Translations under genes and position numbers: made by a program | Notes under the pieces: model-generated | Told to the model about the DNA's origin: nothing | Database searches by the model: none | The model's input: only the letters and a program-made list of their open reading frames with translations | Source: Rostratula benghalensis | Lineage: Eukaryota; Chordata; Aves; Charadriiformes; Rostratulidae | Direction: 5' to 3' | Assembly: GCA_013399305.1 (NCBI GenBank) | Contig: VXAI01000114.1 | Coordinates: forward strand, 1,380,188-1,444,187 | DNA: 64,000 bases | Part shown: in pieces, positions 1 to 11,990 of the stretch | Layout of the letters: every line of letters starts with the position of its first letter | Numbering within the stretch: the first letter of the stretch is position 1

Positions 1-1009
1 AAATAAAAACTAAAATAGGGACTCAGGCCAAGATTTTGTTTTAACAATTCCACTCTTTGCAAAATAGCCATGTGGTCTTTGACATTCATAAAACAGACAT
101 CTGAAGAATGTCACATCCAACAGCAAAGAAACCACAGGGGGGAGTTGGTAAATACAGAATGTCCATCTGTCAGCACCCCAGCATGGCATGCGTAGGTATT
201 GTTTAGGAGGAGCATGTCCACATTTTTCTGCCCAAATGCAAAAGACAGACTGCTGAGTAAAACAGTTCAATCTTTATATTGATTAAAGAGATGTGCTTTC
301 CTACCATACAATGACTGTACTTGAAATTAATTCAGCAGCACTCTAAAGGAAAGACTGAAGGTTGTCAGACACTCACTGCAGGTTTTAATACAGATGTCCT
401 AGAACAGAAATAATGTGGACATACCACAACAATTTGACACTACAATAGGGCATTTCATCGAGAGTTTATCAGAACCTCATCTAGACCACAATCATGTAAG
501 CCACAGTCATGTTGAATGTTAACATTATTCACAGCTTCCATCATGTCATGGGATGGGACAACCTTCTCCAAAGCACACTGAAGGGAAGAGAGGAGTGTGC
601 TGAGAAAACAAGCTATTGCTGATTAATTGACATAAGCGGATGGGACGGCTGGGTTTCTCCTTTGCTCATGAGAACATAGATGTTGAAGAACTGTCTGCAA
701 AGAGTGGCTGTAGGAAGCTTCTGCTATTACAATACCCTGAGTGATGAGCAAGTTGCATACTGCTTAAGGCATTTGAGTGTCTCCACACCCCTGTTAGAGG
801 TCACAGCCAGCAATCTTTACTGCACCGAACCAATTAATCTAAGAAATCTTATGGTGGTGGGAAACTGGAGCTGTAATTACCACAGTGTGTTTACCTCACG
901 GTGGAGAAGTATTGGTTTTTCCAAGTCACATTTTATGGTTTGCACGCTGCTGATGAATGAGTGAATACAGCTAAAATGACTAATTTGCTATCTAGGGCTC
1001 ACTGGTATC

Positions 1010-1034
1010 TTTTTTTTTTTTTTTTTTTTTTTTT
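1010..1034. repeat. Poly-T tract, 25 bases
   Basis: This is the longest homopolymer in the window. No retrotransposed gene body was recognised beside it, so it is not claimed as a retrocopy tail. Confidence 0.95.
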
Positions 1035-2157
1035 GTTCAAAGTAAATAACCTCAAATAGTTTTTCTGATTTAAGGTGTGTAACAAGATGCATAAGGTACT
1101 GTAACAAGCACAGATCTGAATCTGGCTAGAGAAATAAAGAGAGGTTTATCTATCCATCTGCCTGCAAAACCTTTGAAAGGCCTTTTGAAAGAATGTCTGA
1201 CAGTGATTTTCCCGCTTGCCCCTTTTATGGTAGACTCTGCTTCTCTCTTTTTTGGGGCTCAGGATAACACAATCTTTACTGGGTCCTCCTTTGAATCTTA
1301 TCTCTCTACAGGTAATTTTGACTTTGAGGGAAAAAAGTTCTCTGTTCCTTTACTTTATCCCTCAAGAAAATGCTCTGAGAAAATGCGTGAACTGCTAAAA
1401 TGTGATATATAAAAATATTTGCAGGACGAGGAATATTATTTCCACCTTTCTGATTCTACAATTCACTTTCCTCTATCCCTATCTGGCTTTAAGCTAAAGA
1501 TTTTGATGCTACATGTTTAATTTTCAGAGGTGATGATGACTGTCTAGTATACATGACCCTAAGCTTAAATTAAAATTGCTCCTGAGCTCCACCAAATTCC
1601 AGCCACCTCAGTCGTTAAGGTTGGTATGACCTTGAATCTAATGTTTGGAGCTGACCTCTCCAGGTGGCCAATACAGCAATTGCTGGATGCCCTGAAGTGT
1701 AGGCTTATATCAAAATGATGTGATTCTGTCTAATCATTGACTTCTTGAGAAACAACATTTTAAATCAAAATTGACTGGAAACTGAGAGAGAGAGAATGTT
1801 TTTTTGTTCACTGGGGTTTTGACTGTGTTACCTGATCATAACACCCCAGGTTTGTCTCCCTCTCAGTGACATTGAACTGGTCTTTCAGTGAAAAATTATA
1901 TGAGGATGAGATCCCACCACCACCTTTGTCTCTATGTGATGCATCTGTGCCCTTTATTTCAGCTTCACAGACTGGACTTTGAAATATTTTCTGCTGAGTT
2001 AAAAAATGAAATAAATTGTCAGTGATATTTTCCCAAAATTTTTTTAAAAAAAATTATAATCAGACATTGTGGATTCTCTGGAATCAGAGGCTGCTGATTA
2101 GCTAAAATGGACTTACAAATATACAGTCTTGATCTTAACCAGCTGCTACATGACTCC

Positions 2158-2172
2158 TTTTTTTTTTTTTTT
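2158..2172. repeat. Poly-T tract, 15 bases
   Basis: Uninterrupted T run in AT-rich unique sequence. Confidence 0.95.
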
Positions 2173-2529
2173 GATTGCAAAAATAAATTGGTATTTTGCA
2201 GTAAGTATGTGCAAAATAAATTTTCTTATTTTTTAAGAGCTAATAATCTGTATAGATGCATTATGATATTTATTATATTTATTGTTATATCTATTTTTCT
2301 ACTCTATAAAATAATACTATTTTTACTGTAAATTATAAGTATCTGCAGTAGTAAGAAGGTAGCAGATATTGATCATCTGTGATTAGAGAAACCATATGAG
2401 AATGGCATACTTGTTTGTAATGCCGAAACTTTACTGAAAGATTTAGGCTCTTTTACTATAGATATCACTGGAAATCAATAAAAAAAGCAACACTGGTGTG
2501 GCTGGAAAGAAAAAGTGTGTGAAAACAAT

Positions 2530-2570
2530 GGGCCAACTTCTGCTCTCAGTAACCTTATGGAAATGTAAGG
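2530..2570. repeat. Decayed palindromic element fragment (GGGCCAA type)
   Basis: GGGCCAACTTCTGCTCTCAG followed by TAACC and a GGAAATGTAA block resembles the edge of an old inverted-repeat element, frequent in reptile and bird DNA, that opens with GGGCCAAATTCTGCTCTCAG. The other arm is not visible. The match is from memory, and the family name is not asserted. Confidence 0.45.
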
Positions 2571-3881
2571 TAATTATAGCACAGACCAAAAAGTTCCTCT
2601 AGATTTATGGCACTACTTTCTCTTTAAATCAGGACAGCATTTGGGAAGATGCGGTGACTTTAGTACAGCATTTGTCCAGGAACAAATATTTCAATAGATA
2701 ATAATCTCACTGAGCCATTTGTTTCCACACTAGTTACTAAACTCTAAAGATCCTTCTTTAGTGTATAAATTAATAAGCCAAGACACAGCTTTGAGAGAAA
2801 CTTTAACAGCCCAGTTCCAAGACCAGCCATCCCTTCCAACACAGAAAAGCTGCATTGTAAGTTCAGGTAGAAATGGTACTTGAAGAATCCCAAGAGCATG
2901 CTTTTACTTTCAAGTTTAATGGACTGAACTTGGACAAAAACATTGAAAACCAGAACTTTTTTGTTTGTTTCTTTTATCTCAATATTTCTGCTCCAGAAAG
3001 CAGGGATGTGCAAATAACTTCCCCATAAAATGAACATAGCATGCAGATAAGCAAGTAAAGCATAAAAGCTTTGCCTTGCCTTTTTGAACCTGCAAAAAAT
3101 AACAAGTTCTATTTTGACCTGAACTTTTACTTGTCCGTGTTTGGAAGCAGATACTGGTTTCCCTAGCACAAATTGTCAAGCATCATGGGGAAAACGGCAA
3201 ACGTTTTTCCACTGAAGTTTTCCACCATGTTCTGAGAAGCAATTACATCTGCTGAGCTTGCTTCATTTTTGCATATGTTTTGCACGAATAACTCAGCTTC
3301 ACTGGCTGAAACTTTCTCAGGAAATGAAATTCAAAGAGCTGCGTTAAAAGCTGTCATCAAAAATGTCAGGTCTCAATTTGCAACAGGGGTGTGTTGACTT
3401 GCCTGTGTTCCTAGCACATTGCTCGTGGGTGTGTGGGAGAAGTTGCTGTGGCATAGATGGATGCTATGTTGGCTCATTTGGTGCAAAGAAGCAGCTGATG
3501 CCAGGCAGCTTCATTGACAACTCATCTCTAAACAGCACTGTTTAGCCTGAAATATTAATGACCGAGTCATAGCAAAGAAAAGCATGAAACGCTGTGATTT
3601 AATGTATTATGTGGCCCCATCTAAACATGCAGTCAGTCCCACCATGGTGGTGTTGGAGGGGGGGTTACTAACAAGACGCTTCCAGGGTACAGTTGGAAGC
3701 ACCACTCATACTTGCCAATTAGCTGGCTGCCACTCTGACTGATCACTTTGCAATAATGATGTAGTAGTGATCAATTTTGCAATATTTCTGGTAGGGGAAC
3801 CTGCTTGGGCTTTACCTTATAAGCCAAAGAGAGAACCAGCAGCACATCTTGGGAGAATGCCATGGAAATTGTGTTTTGTGT

Positions 3882-3912
3882 TACACAATGTACTCCTGGA
3901 GTGCATTGTGTA
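3882..3912. repeat. Near-perfect 31-bp palindrome
   Basis: TACACAATGTACTCC (3882-3896) is followed after one base by GGAGTGCATTGTGTA (3898-3912). Fourteen of 15 positions are complementary and the remaining one is a T/G wobble at 3891/3903. No gene or known element surrounds it. It may be the core of a decayed palindromic transposon or a recent inverted duplication. Confidence 0.8.
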
Positions 3913-6900
3913 TCAGGAAGAGCTGAGCTCGCAGAGTCAGATGGCAAGCTCTAGATCTAATAATATCAGGAAAATGACTGCCAGTGGAAGGAATTTGTCG
4001 TGTCAACACAGTGTCCAGGTTAAGGCTGTCAGAAACCAAATGTGGAGCAAGAATAAGAAAACTTGAGTGCTATGTAAGAATGGACACAAGCCAGGAAATA
4101 AAAGTGTGTACTCAGAAGAGAAGCAAAGAGCAAACTTGAACTTAGCCATTGTTAAAGTATGAGAGAACCTTCAGTATATAGTGCATTTAACACGAGAGTA
4201 GGATAAAGAAAAGTGTGAATTGCAGAAAGGCAGAACTGAAATGGTAACAGACGTTCACAGCTCTGAAATCTCACTTCGTGGACAGCAAAGGGAGACCTGC
4301 AAAGGACAGGTGGCCATGAAAAAATAAAAGCCTTTCATGGAAACTGCACATCCATAGTAATGCAACATAAGGCAAAAACCATATTGTTCAGAGTGGGAAT
4401 AAGCATCGCATGGCCCAGCACACCCTCTCCCTGGGTATCTGGAACCCTCTAGGGTGGTGGTGCTTTAGCCAGCAGGCCCTGACAGATGCTGCGGGGGGAT
4501 GGGTGAGTTGCTTTAGTGAAATCTGATTCTTTATCTTGTTCTCCAGCTTTTCCTGATAAAACCAGTTCGGATGCAAGGGACAGCTGAGTGCTCTTGCCCC
4601 TGCCAGTAGGACCATGGCCAGGGCTCATCTCACTGCAGGGCGACCATCTGCTGCCACTTAACAGCACAGGAAACCACCACTGAACAAAAGCATAAAGCAT
4701 CCACTCCTACAGCATCCCACCTCCTGCAACAAAATGGAGGGGTAAAAGAAATGCTACTATATCAATTAAGATTTACGATGAAGAGAGGGCAGCAAACACT
4801 GCAGGTAAGGATATCGGGTTGGTTTCCCCTGGATGCCACCAACAGGTACAAGGACATTATTATGAGGCTTAATAGAGCCCAGGTGAATGAAGGGGAGCAA
4901 ATATCACCCAGGGTGGTGGAAATATGGAGGGAGGGAGGGAGTGTGGCCTCCCCCATCTGCAGAGAAACCTCTCTGCTTGTGATTAGATTTGATGTTGAGA
5001 GAGTCTAAGCCTGGTGCAGGAGCAGACAGGATGATGCTTTTCAACAGCGTCACTCCTCAACAATGCAGAATTTCCTGGTGATCCTCTGCACGCCCTGCAT
5101 GGCATTTTGGTGTTTCTGTCAGTCCATGTACACATTCACATGCCATATTGTATTGCTGACTGAATAAGGGATAGTGAACACATACTGTGAACTTCATTCA
5201 TGCAGAGATTTGTGAGATTATATACCTACCCACCACATATTTACTTTCTGCAGACTTTTCTTGCTTTTTTTCATAAAGAAATTTGAAATATTTATGTTGA
5301 ATCAATGCCATTAGAAAAATTGGGGATTTTTTGATACCGGATTTGAAGCCAATAGAAAGGTATAACATTTGGTTTTTTAAAAACCCCTAAATTCTACGTA
5401 AACGTGAGTTTTCTTTAAAGAAAGGCTAAAAATTTTGAACTGGTCAAAATGGATTTAGGATGCATGCCAGCAAGGAAATTTATGGATATGAAGTTGCCAG
5501 CAGTACAACTATACCCATTTATTGCAGTTTGATTTGACTTGACTTGACAATCAGTCAGAGAGAAAAACAAAGGCTTTATTGTAGAATAATATTAAAGTAT
5601 ATAGCACTTCCAAAGAAGCAGGTAAAAGGATGCAGATACACACCCTGGACTCAGGGTAGTACTCAGTTGCTCTTCTTAAACTACAGTGCTTGCTAACCTC
5701 ATGTTCACCCTACAAACCAAGTCACGGTTATATGAGGATGACCGGAGAACCTGAAACTTGTGGGAAGCAAGGTCTGCCAGGGGTGTGTGAGGTGCTCCTG
5801 GGGAGGCCTATCTAGAAATGAGTTCTGAGTGCCAGGACATAATCAGGTGAACAGAGGCTTTTCAAAAGCATCTTTTGCGTATTCTGGAGTGCCATTTAGG
5901 TCAGGTTTGAATTTATGGCTTTCTTCTGATACATTTTTCTGTCTTTGCTCTAAGAGTAATGCTGAGATGATGCCAAGGCATGGTGTACTCTCAAATGCCA
6001 TATCAGTGTTTCACTGGACGTATGGCCCAGGTCTTTGGGATAGGGGCCTGAAAGTATTGGACAGAAAAGAGATCACCTAAAGTGGCTGGCTTACTTTTGG
6101 CTTTCTTGCAGAAAGGGCACAGCAGGAAGTCAAGGTCTTCAGTTACTAGGTGTTTATTACCTGTGAAGCCATTAAGTCAGTCCTGCTTTTTGATTGTGAC
6201 TTCTTAATTTTACTATAAGGGCAGAAGCACCCCATTCTGCAGCAGAAAAAAATGTTCTGGGACAGAAATGCTGACTCTAGGAACAGTAAATATCTTTTGA
6301 CCTGGAGTTTATATTTTGCTGTTATGTTTTCAACTACTGCAGAGGACTGTCCTACCCACCCCCTTCGCCCCTCCAGAAAAGGATATGAATTTCAAGCACA
6401 AACCGGCTGTGCATTTGCCATTCAGACCAGGGTGGGAACTCCACCTGCTCACAGCCTTGCTCTGTTAAAAGCTACTAATCCTCATAAAACTGACCTTTCT
6501 GCTTTTTTTTTCCTTCTCTAATTTCCTGCATTCCTCACACTCTATTCTCTCTTTGTCTAGAAACTCATCTTGTTCTCTTTTGAACATACTGATTCATAAA
6601 CATATGTTCTAAGTTACCTCTCTTGTCTTTGTAACATATTCCACATGCTTACATGCCATTTTATGAAATAGTTTTCTTTAACCTTTTTATTTGCCTCGAT
6701 TTCCTAATGTTCAAAATATATTCTTTTCTTTCATGTTTTTTTCTTCATAAATACAATGTACAGCTAAACAATGATGATTTTAATCAAAACCAAAACCATG
6801 GAAGGCTTAAGCCTTCTTTGACACATGAGGTTAAATTCTGTGCTTAGTTACATTTGTGTAACGCCAAAGAAGTAGAGAAAGCATTCCATTTTCACAAGAT

Positions 6901-9584
6901 TTTCATTTGGGCAAAATCCTTTACTTTATGGCTAAATCTTAACTTATAAAGTATCCAGGGGAAGCTGAGAGCTATATTAAAACTAATTTAGAAGTATATT
7001 TCTAAAATGACAAATTTAAAAATTATATTTTGATATAGTCTATTGGGTACTGTGTCTTCATCTGTGTGTGCAAGCATGCACGTGGAAGTGAACATGCGTT
7101 ATATCTAAGGGAGACATGCAAGTTGAATTTCCCAAAAACAAAGTACCCTGCAGCTGAATTCTTTTTTCATTAGTACATTATTCAACTTTAATAATAAATG
7201 CACTTGGAATTGCAACAACCAGAAAAATGTACAATATAGAATTTCATAAAAGCTTCATTAAAAAAGAAATAAAAAGCAGCAGCAAATAACCCAAACAAAA
7301 TCAATTCAATTTTTAAAATTGTTGTGCAGATATGCTGCAGAGGGAGGGACATGCATGGGGAGAACAGAAGAAAGTCCACTCCACATCCTAAGTGCTAACA
7401 GAAGACAGTAGACTTGTATGAGTGTCATTGAAAGTGGAATCTGGTGTGCTTTTTTTTTCCTGGTAAAAGAGGAGTTCAAGGATGCAATTGACATTGCAAA
7501 GAGAGACCCTGTATAACTCCAAGGGATAAGCACCTTTCACTTAGAAGATTTAACGACCAACAGATGATTAAATAAGTTTATTAAGATTCAGTTAGCCTGT
7601 TTTGCTTAACTTTCCTGAAGTAGGTAGTCTTGTGCCTTTATAGCCTACCATCTGCATACTCCAGTAACAGGGACGCTAATACTCTAAACTGGTCCTGTTG
7701 TCAAAAGCAACACTCAAGTAGATAAATTGCACAGCAGTAATTTTTTATTAAATGGCAATTGAAGCAACTTACATGATTTTCTGCTAAGGAATACATAGGT
7801 TGAAACCTATGCTTCCATTTATCCAAATCCTATGTGAAACCAGTCTGAAATCCAATTAAATGAATATCTGATAAGAGAATGAAGCTATTAAATGCATTAA
7901 AAAAATCTGCCAAAATGCAGTGATTGCCTTACCAGTGAAATAAAATGTGCTGAAAGGATAAACTTGTGGCAAACCAATTCATGGCATGTACTGAGCATGT
8001 TGTGGAACCCTCTCAAATGAATATGTGACAAAGGAATAAACATGAAAGAAATACACTGATTTTACACTAAGGCTGTGCATTTCAGAGAGATTCACTGTAT
8101 TATCTTCCTTATTCATGTGGATAACAGGCTTACTTATGTCTTCAAAAATAATTCTATCACACTGCAACAATTCTAAGCATAGTGATAAATAGAAAGTATG
8201 AAAATGCTATCGTGTAAGAGCTGGTGGAATTTTAAAGGATCAGGACTGAGCCAAATTTTTAGATGAGATTGCTTGACATGGAAAAAACCTCACTGGAGAA
8301 AATATGGACACAATAATCTGTGTATTGCATATTTATAGTCCAATAATTTGACTCTGAGATTTACAAAAATCCGTATCAGAGGTTTTATCCCTGTTGTATA
8401 GCTTACATGCTTTTGGCATCCTTTGGAACTTACAGTTCATGAGCAGCAATATCCAACAGATTTACAGTTGGTTTTTTTTTTTTGGACACCTTAATGTAAC
8501 TTAAATTTAAAAGGGAAAGTTGAAACATCAGCTGGGAAAACCTGCTCTTTGTCAGCCAAGTACAATATATGAAAAAATTTGGTATTATAAATTTTTATTT
8601 TTAAATGGGAAAATATTTTTCTTAAAATTAGGATGAAAAGGATCGACTGCCTAATATTCTCAACTTCTGGGTGGCACAAAAAGAGCCTGTGTAAAAATTG
8701 TCTGTAGCTATGCCTATATCTCTATATAGAGGGCTAATATAAAAACATGCAAAATAGGGACAATTTGTTTAGCATGCAAACTTTTTAGGGCGGAAATGTA
8801 TTTTTCCTTTAATAAACAATCTTTTTAAGATGAAATACTACCCTATGATATCACTGGCTATACAGTTTCATGGCTTAATATTTTTTTCCAGATGACAGAA
8901 AGTAGGACAATATTTACACCTGAAACGTCCTTTCTTGTTTTTCCATAAAAGCAGTTTGAATGTTTTGAAAGTAACAGATGAATTTTCAGACGTATTTGGA
9001 GGTAGCAGCAAAGCAAACATCTGCTTATTTATTATTAGACAAAATGTTGTATGTGCCTAGTAAGCAGAGCAGACTTGGTTGGATGTTATCATCAACTAGC
9101 TCAAATGAGGTTGTAATGAATATTCTTGGAATAGAGCAGAAGTTTTCTTGGAAAAGCTGTTTTCAGATTTCAAATTAAGGCTTTTTTAAATCAATTTTGG
9201 CATAAGACAGACTTAATTATGGACATCTGCATAGTTTTAAAATTCCATTACTGTTGTAGTGGTAAAATGGTGAGCCCAGGAACTGTGTTTTAGGTACATA
9301 GATTAACTTTTTATCTAGACAAAAACAATAGCAGTTTTTTAGTGCTGCTAAGCACAAGTTCCTCTCCCTGGACTCAAGGTGTTGACTCACCATTCTCACA
9401 TATTTCAGTAGGTCTCATAGCTTTCCTTTATTCGAGAGGAGATCCAGTCCCTAATTCTCATGCATCACTGTTTCATGATGAATATTAAATCCCTGGGACT
9501 TCATAAGATTCCAGGGGAGTCCAGTCCCAGCCATTGAAGACTATAAGCATCGCCAGGAGTCTGGCAGAAGTAGACCTGCACTGC

Positions 9585-9690
9585 TTGTATGCTCTTCTTC
9601 AGACATTTATGTTTGCCAACTTCGGAGACAAAATATTGGGCTAGATAGACCTTCACTCTGATTGAGTACAGTTGCTCTCAGGCCTTCTTG
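9585..9690 (+). mobile_element. Old CR1/L3-like LINE 3' end fragment
   Basis: The segment contains GGAGACAAAATATTGGGCTA followed by GATAGACCTTCACTCTGA, and before it ATGCTCTTCTTCAGACATTT. This order matches the diverged 3' end of ancient CR1/L3-type LINEs common in reptile and bird genomes, where a block like GGAGACAGGATACTGGGCTA precedes GATGGACC and a CTGACCCA-like box. The copy is strongly diverged, and its upstream boundary is unclear. The + orientation is inferred from the usual direction of that 3' end. It lies about 470 bp from the much younger CR1 array. Confidence 0.5.
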
Positions 9691-10159
9691 ATTCATTGTG
9701 TCTTTCCAAGGCAAAGAGCTCTGACATTTCTAAAAAGGAGTACAAGGTAAAAAATGTCCATGGGGAAATGAACATCAACAAGATTCACAATGTTTTAGTT
9801 CAGGAGCACTTCCTGTTTCAGAATGAGGGCTTGATCTCTGAGTCTTGCTAGTGTCAGAGGCATGGTTTTTTTCCATCCTGTAGAAACCCATCTAAATTAG
9901 ACTAACACAGAAGACTTTCAAAATCCACAGTTAACTCATTTTGCTAATTTTTTCAGATGGTCAAATGATCTAAAAACAATCCACAGCTGTCATCCCCATC
10001 AGAAGATACATGCTTCCTCCCCACGAAGTAATGGAGCCAATGCCATTTCACTAGTGTGGGAAATGATGACCCATTCAAACCCTTCTGCTAGTGCAGGGTT
10101 GGGAAGAAATGTCAAAGATTTCCTCAGCATGTACTGGTAAGGAAAGATGGTGATAGGAA

Positions 10160-10349
10160 GAATAGAATAGAATAGAATAGAATAGAATAGAATAGAATAG
10201 AATAGAATAGAATAGAATAGAATAGAATAGAATAGAATAGAATAGAATAGAATNATAGAATAGAATAGAATAGAATAGAATAGAATAGAATAGAATAGAA
10301 TAGAATAGAATAGAATAGAATAGAATAGAATAGAATAGAATAGAATAGA
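10160..10349. repeat. (GAATA)n pentanucleotide array at the CR1 3' tail
   Basis: About 38 near-identical AATAG units run without interruption except for a single N at 10254. The array touches the 3' end of the antisense CR1 copy. CR1 elements end in short ATTCTATG-type tandem units, and the complement of this array (TATTC) is close to that tail, so the array most likely grew from it. The units on the two sides of the N are out of register, so the N is a join or an unresolved length, and the true copy number is unknown. The open frame through the array is an artefact of the five-base period. Confidence 0.97.
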
Positions 10350-10850
10350 TGGAAGGGATCTACTATGATCATTGAGTCCAGTTGTCTGACCACTTCAGGG
10401 CTGACAAAAACTTAAGGCTAAGGCAAGTTATTAAAGGCATTGTTAAATACCTCTTCAACACTGAAGGCTCGAGGCATTTCCTGCCTCTCTAGGAAGGCTG
10501 TTCCAGGGTTTGACCACCCTCTTGATACAGAAATGCTTCAAATGCTTCCTAATGGGAAGTCAAACCTTCCCTGAAGGATGCAGCTTTGAGTCATTACCAC
10601 AGATCCTGGCACTGGATCCCAGGGAGAAGAGATCAGCAGCTCCCCCTCCACACCTCCTCCTCAAGTAGCTGTGGAGAGCAAGGAGATTGTTCCTCAGCCT
10701 CCTGCTTTTCAAGGTAGACAAAAACAGTGTCCTCAGCTGTTCCTCAGCTGTTCTAGGACATGCCTCCTAGCCACTTCACCAGGTTTAACACTCTCCTCTG
10801 GATACATTCAAGGACCTTAACATCCTTTTGAAATTGTGGGGCCCAATTTA
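10350..10850 (-). mobile_element. CR1 LINE fragment, antisense, 5'-truncated
   Basis: This is about 500 bp of the 3' end of a chicken-repeat-1 (CR1) non-LTR retrotransposon, lying antisense. Read on the + strand it has the familiar landmarks of the bird CR1 3' region in order: a short GGAAGGGATC start, CATTGAGTCCAGTTGTCTGA near 10370, GACCACTTCAGGGCTGAC near 10388, TTCCAGGGTTTGACCACCC near 10501, CTGGATCCCAGGGAGAAGAG near 10611, CTCCTCTGGATACATTCAAG near 10793, and GTGGGGCCCAA near 10836. The last block is where a longer copy would go on into the reverse transcriptase gene; here recognisable CR1 sequence stops at about 10850, the usual 5' truncation. No reading frame survives. Identification is from memory of CR1 copies in neoavian genomes; the exact subfamily was not determined. 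The element is the best evidence that the DNA is avian. Confidence 0.9.
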
Positions 10851-10854
10851 TGGG

Positions 10855-10896
10855 ATTGCATTCCTGTATTGTGTCCCCACAATATGGGAATGCAAT
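10855..10896. repeat. 19-bp-stem hairpin at the CR1 truncation junction
   Basis: The left arm at 10855-10873 (ATTGCATTCCTGTATTGTG) pairs with the right arm at 10878-10896 (CACAATATGGGAATGCAAT) around a 4-base loop. Seventeen of 19 positions are Watson-Crick, and the other two are G-U wobbles in RNA. The hairpin begins within a few bases of the point where CR1 similarity stops, so it may be a scar of the insertion or an older element that CR1 landed beside. Its function is unknown. Confidence 0.8.
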
Positions 10897-11518
10897 TAGT
10901 ACAGCTGTAGTGAATTATTTCATGATGTGCTAATTCAGCATGCATTTACCTTGTGGGGCCCTTTGCAAAGAGGAAAGCACGATCTTAAAATATACTGGCT
11001 ACCAGTTAGTTTCCAAGAGTAACTTAAAACATAGGTTTTAGCTTATAAACTCCATGTCATTTGACAACCTTGCTCATTAATGGCTGTGTTTTTCCTTAAA
11101 GTCCTATTGTAGGGGTGAGAGAATTCTGAAGTTCTGAAAAAACACTGAAACCTGAATCTTTCCTTCACCTTCTCACTGTGTGCATTTTAAAGCCCAGTCA
11201 CACACATATAATAAACAAATTTTATTCCTGTCACTGTTACTAAAGAAAATATGCTCAATAATCTTGCTTTTATTATTTCTGATTATTCCTTTATATCACA
11301 AAGCCATCATTCAATTCATTCTGACTAGCTCTGGCTTATGAAAAGAGCCAGAAAAACTGAGAGAAATGTGGTAACCCAGAGCTGCTCTGTGAAGGATTGG
11401 CAAGGCTGTACGGAAACGCTTGGAAAGCATCTGCTCTCACACTACGCTTGGCTTCAGTTAATATTCTCACTAGTCCTTCAGCTTCATGAGAATCAAAAAT
11501 AAATAACACTCTAAACCG

Positions 11519-11534
11519 AAAACAAACAAACAAA
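11519..11534. repeat. (AAAC)n short repeat
   Basis: Four AAAC units in a row form a simple repeat. Confidence 0.85.
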
Positions 11535-11839
11535 TAAGCTAAGGTTCCTGGGTTTCTTCCTCCTGTCTGATCAGATCAGAAAATGTGGCTTGATTTTTTT
11601 TGTTCTAACAGCCTATTCTGCACTGGTCCAGACCTAGTAAATCTGTCATCAATAAGCTTAGATAAGGACCTGTTCCATCTCTTTGACTGAGGTGAGAAGT
11701 TTTTTTAATGTAAAAGCTGCAGGATACGTTCCTGAGGATAGTCAAAGGAGTTATTGCTGCTGACCGGAAATAAAGGGGAAGAAAAAAATATTCAGGCTGA
11801 AAGGCAGAAAAATGGCAGGCAGACTCTTCTGAAGGGACA

Positions 11840-11990
11840 CTGTTGTTATTTTAATTGAAATAATTACAGACAGGCAAAGCCTGGCTAACGCACAGTGCTG
11901 TATTACTGCGGTAGCTCTATTACTCAAGCTCGTCGTTGTATGACTTTGCTACGGCTAGATGAAAGCTGCCCAGTTTGGGGTTAATGGCCT
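11840..11990. promoter_or_regulatory. Possible enhancer-like patch with retained CpGs
   Basis: Five CpG sites (11889, 11909, 11931, 11934, 11952) lie in 65 bp, in a window otherwise poor in CpG. Just before them is TTTTAATTGAAATAATTAC, with two TAATT homeodomain-type cores. Such a mix is common in conserved noncoding elements, but conservation cannot be seen from one sequence, so the regulatory role is inference. Confidence 0.2.

Larger units (their letters stand above)
1..9584. other. Noncoding, mostly unique AT-rich DNA
   Basis: No frame here carries a recognisable protein, and the longest open stretch (2744-3169, minus) has no domain, signal peptide or other gene-like feature. Apart from the listed T tracts, the 3882 palindrome and the 2.5-kb repeat fragment, I see only scattered AT-rich sequence, a GGA/GGG run at 4926-4940 and a perfect 8-bp hairpin at 7794-7811. 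Confidence 0.8.

Noticed and set aside
2744..3169. 141-codon minus frame
   Set aside because: No family resemblance; AT-rich composition like the surrounding noncoding DNA, and no splice or promoter context.
4926..4940. GGAGGGAGGGAGGG run as a quadruplex
   Set aside because: Only three runs of three G; the fourth is two bases, so it falls short of the standard motif.
10124..10393. Frame encoding repeated FYSIL units
   Set aside because: It is only the translation of the five-base satellite, which stays open because of its period.
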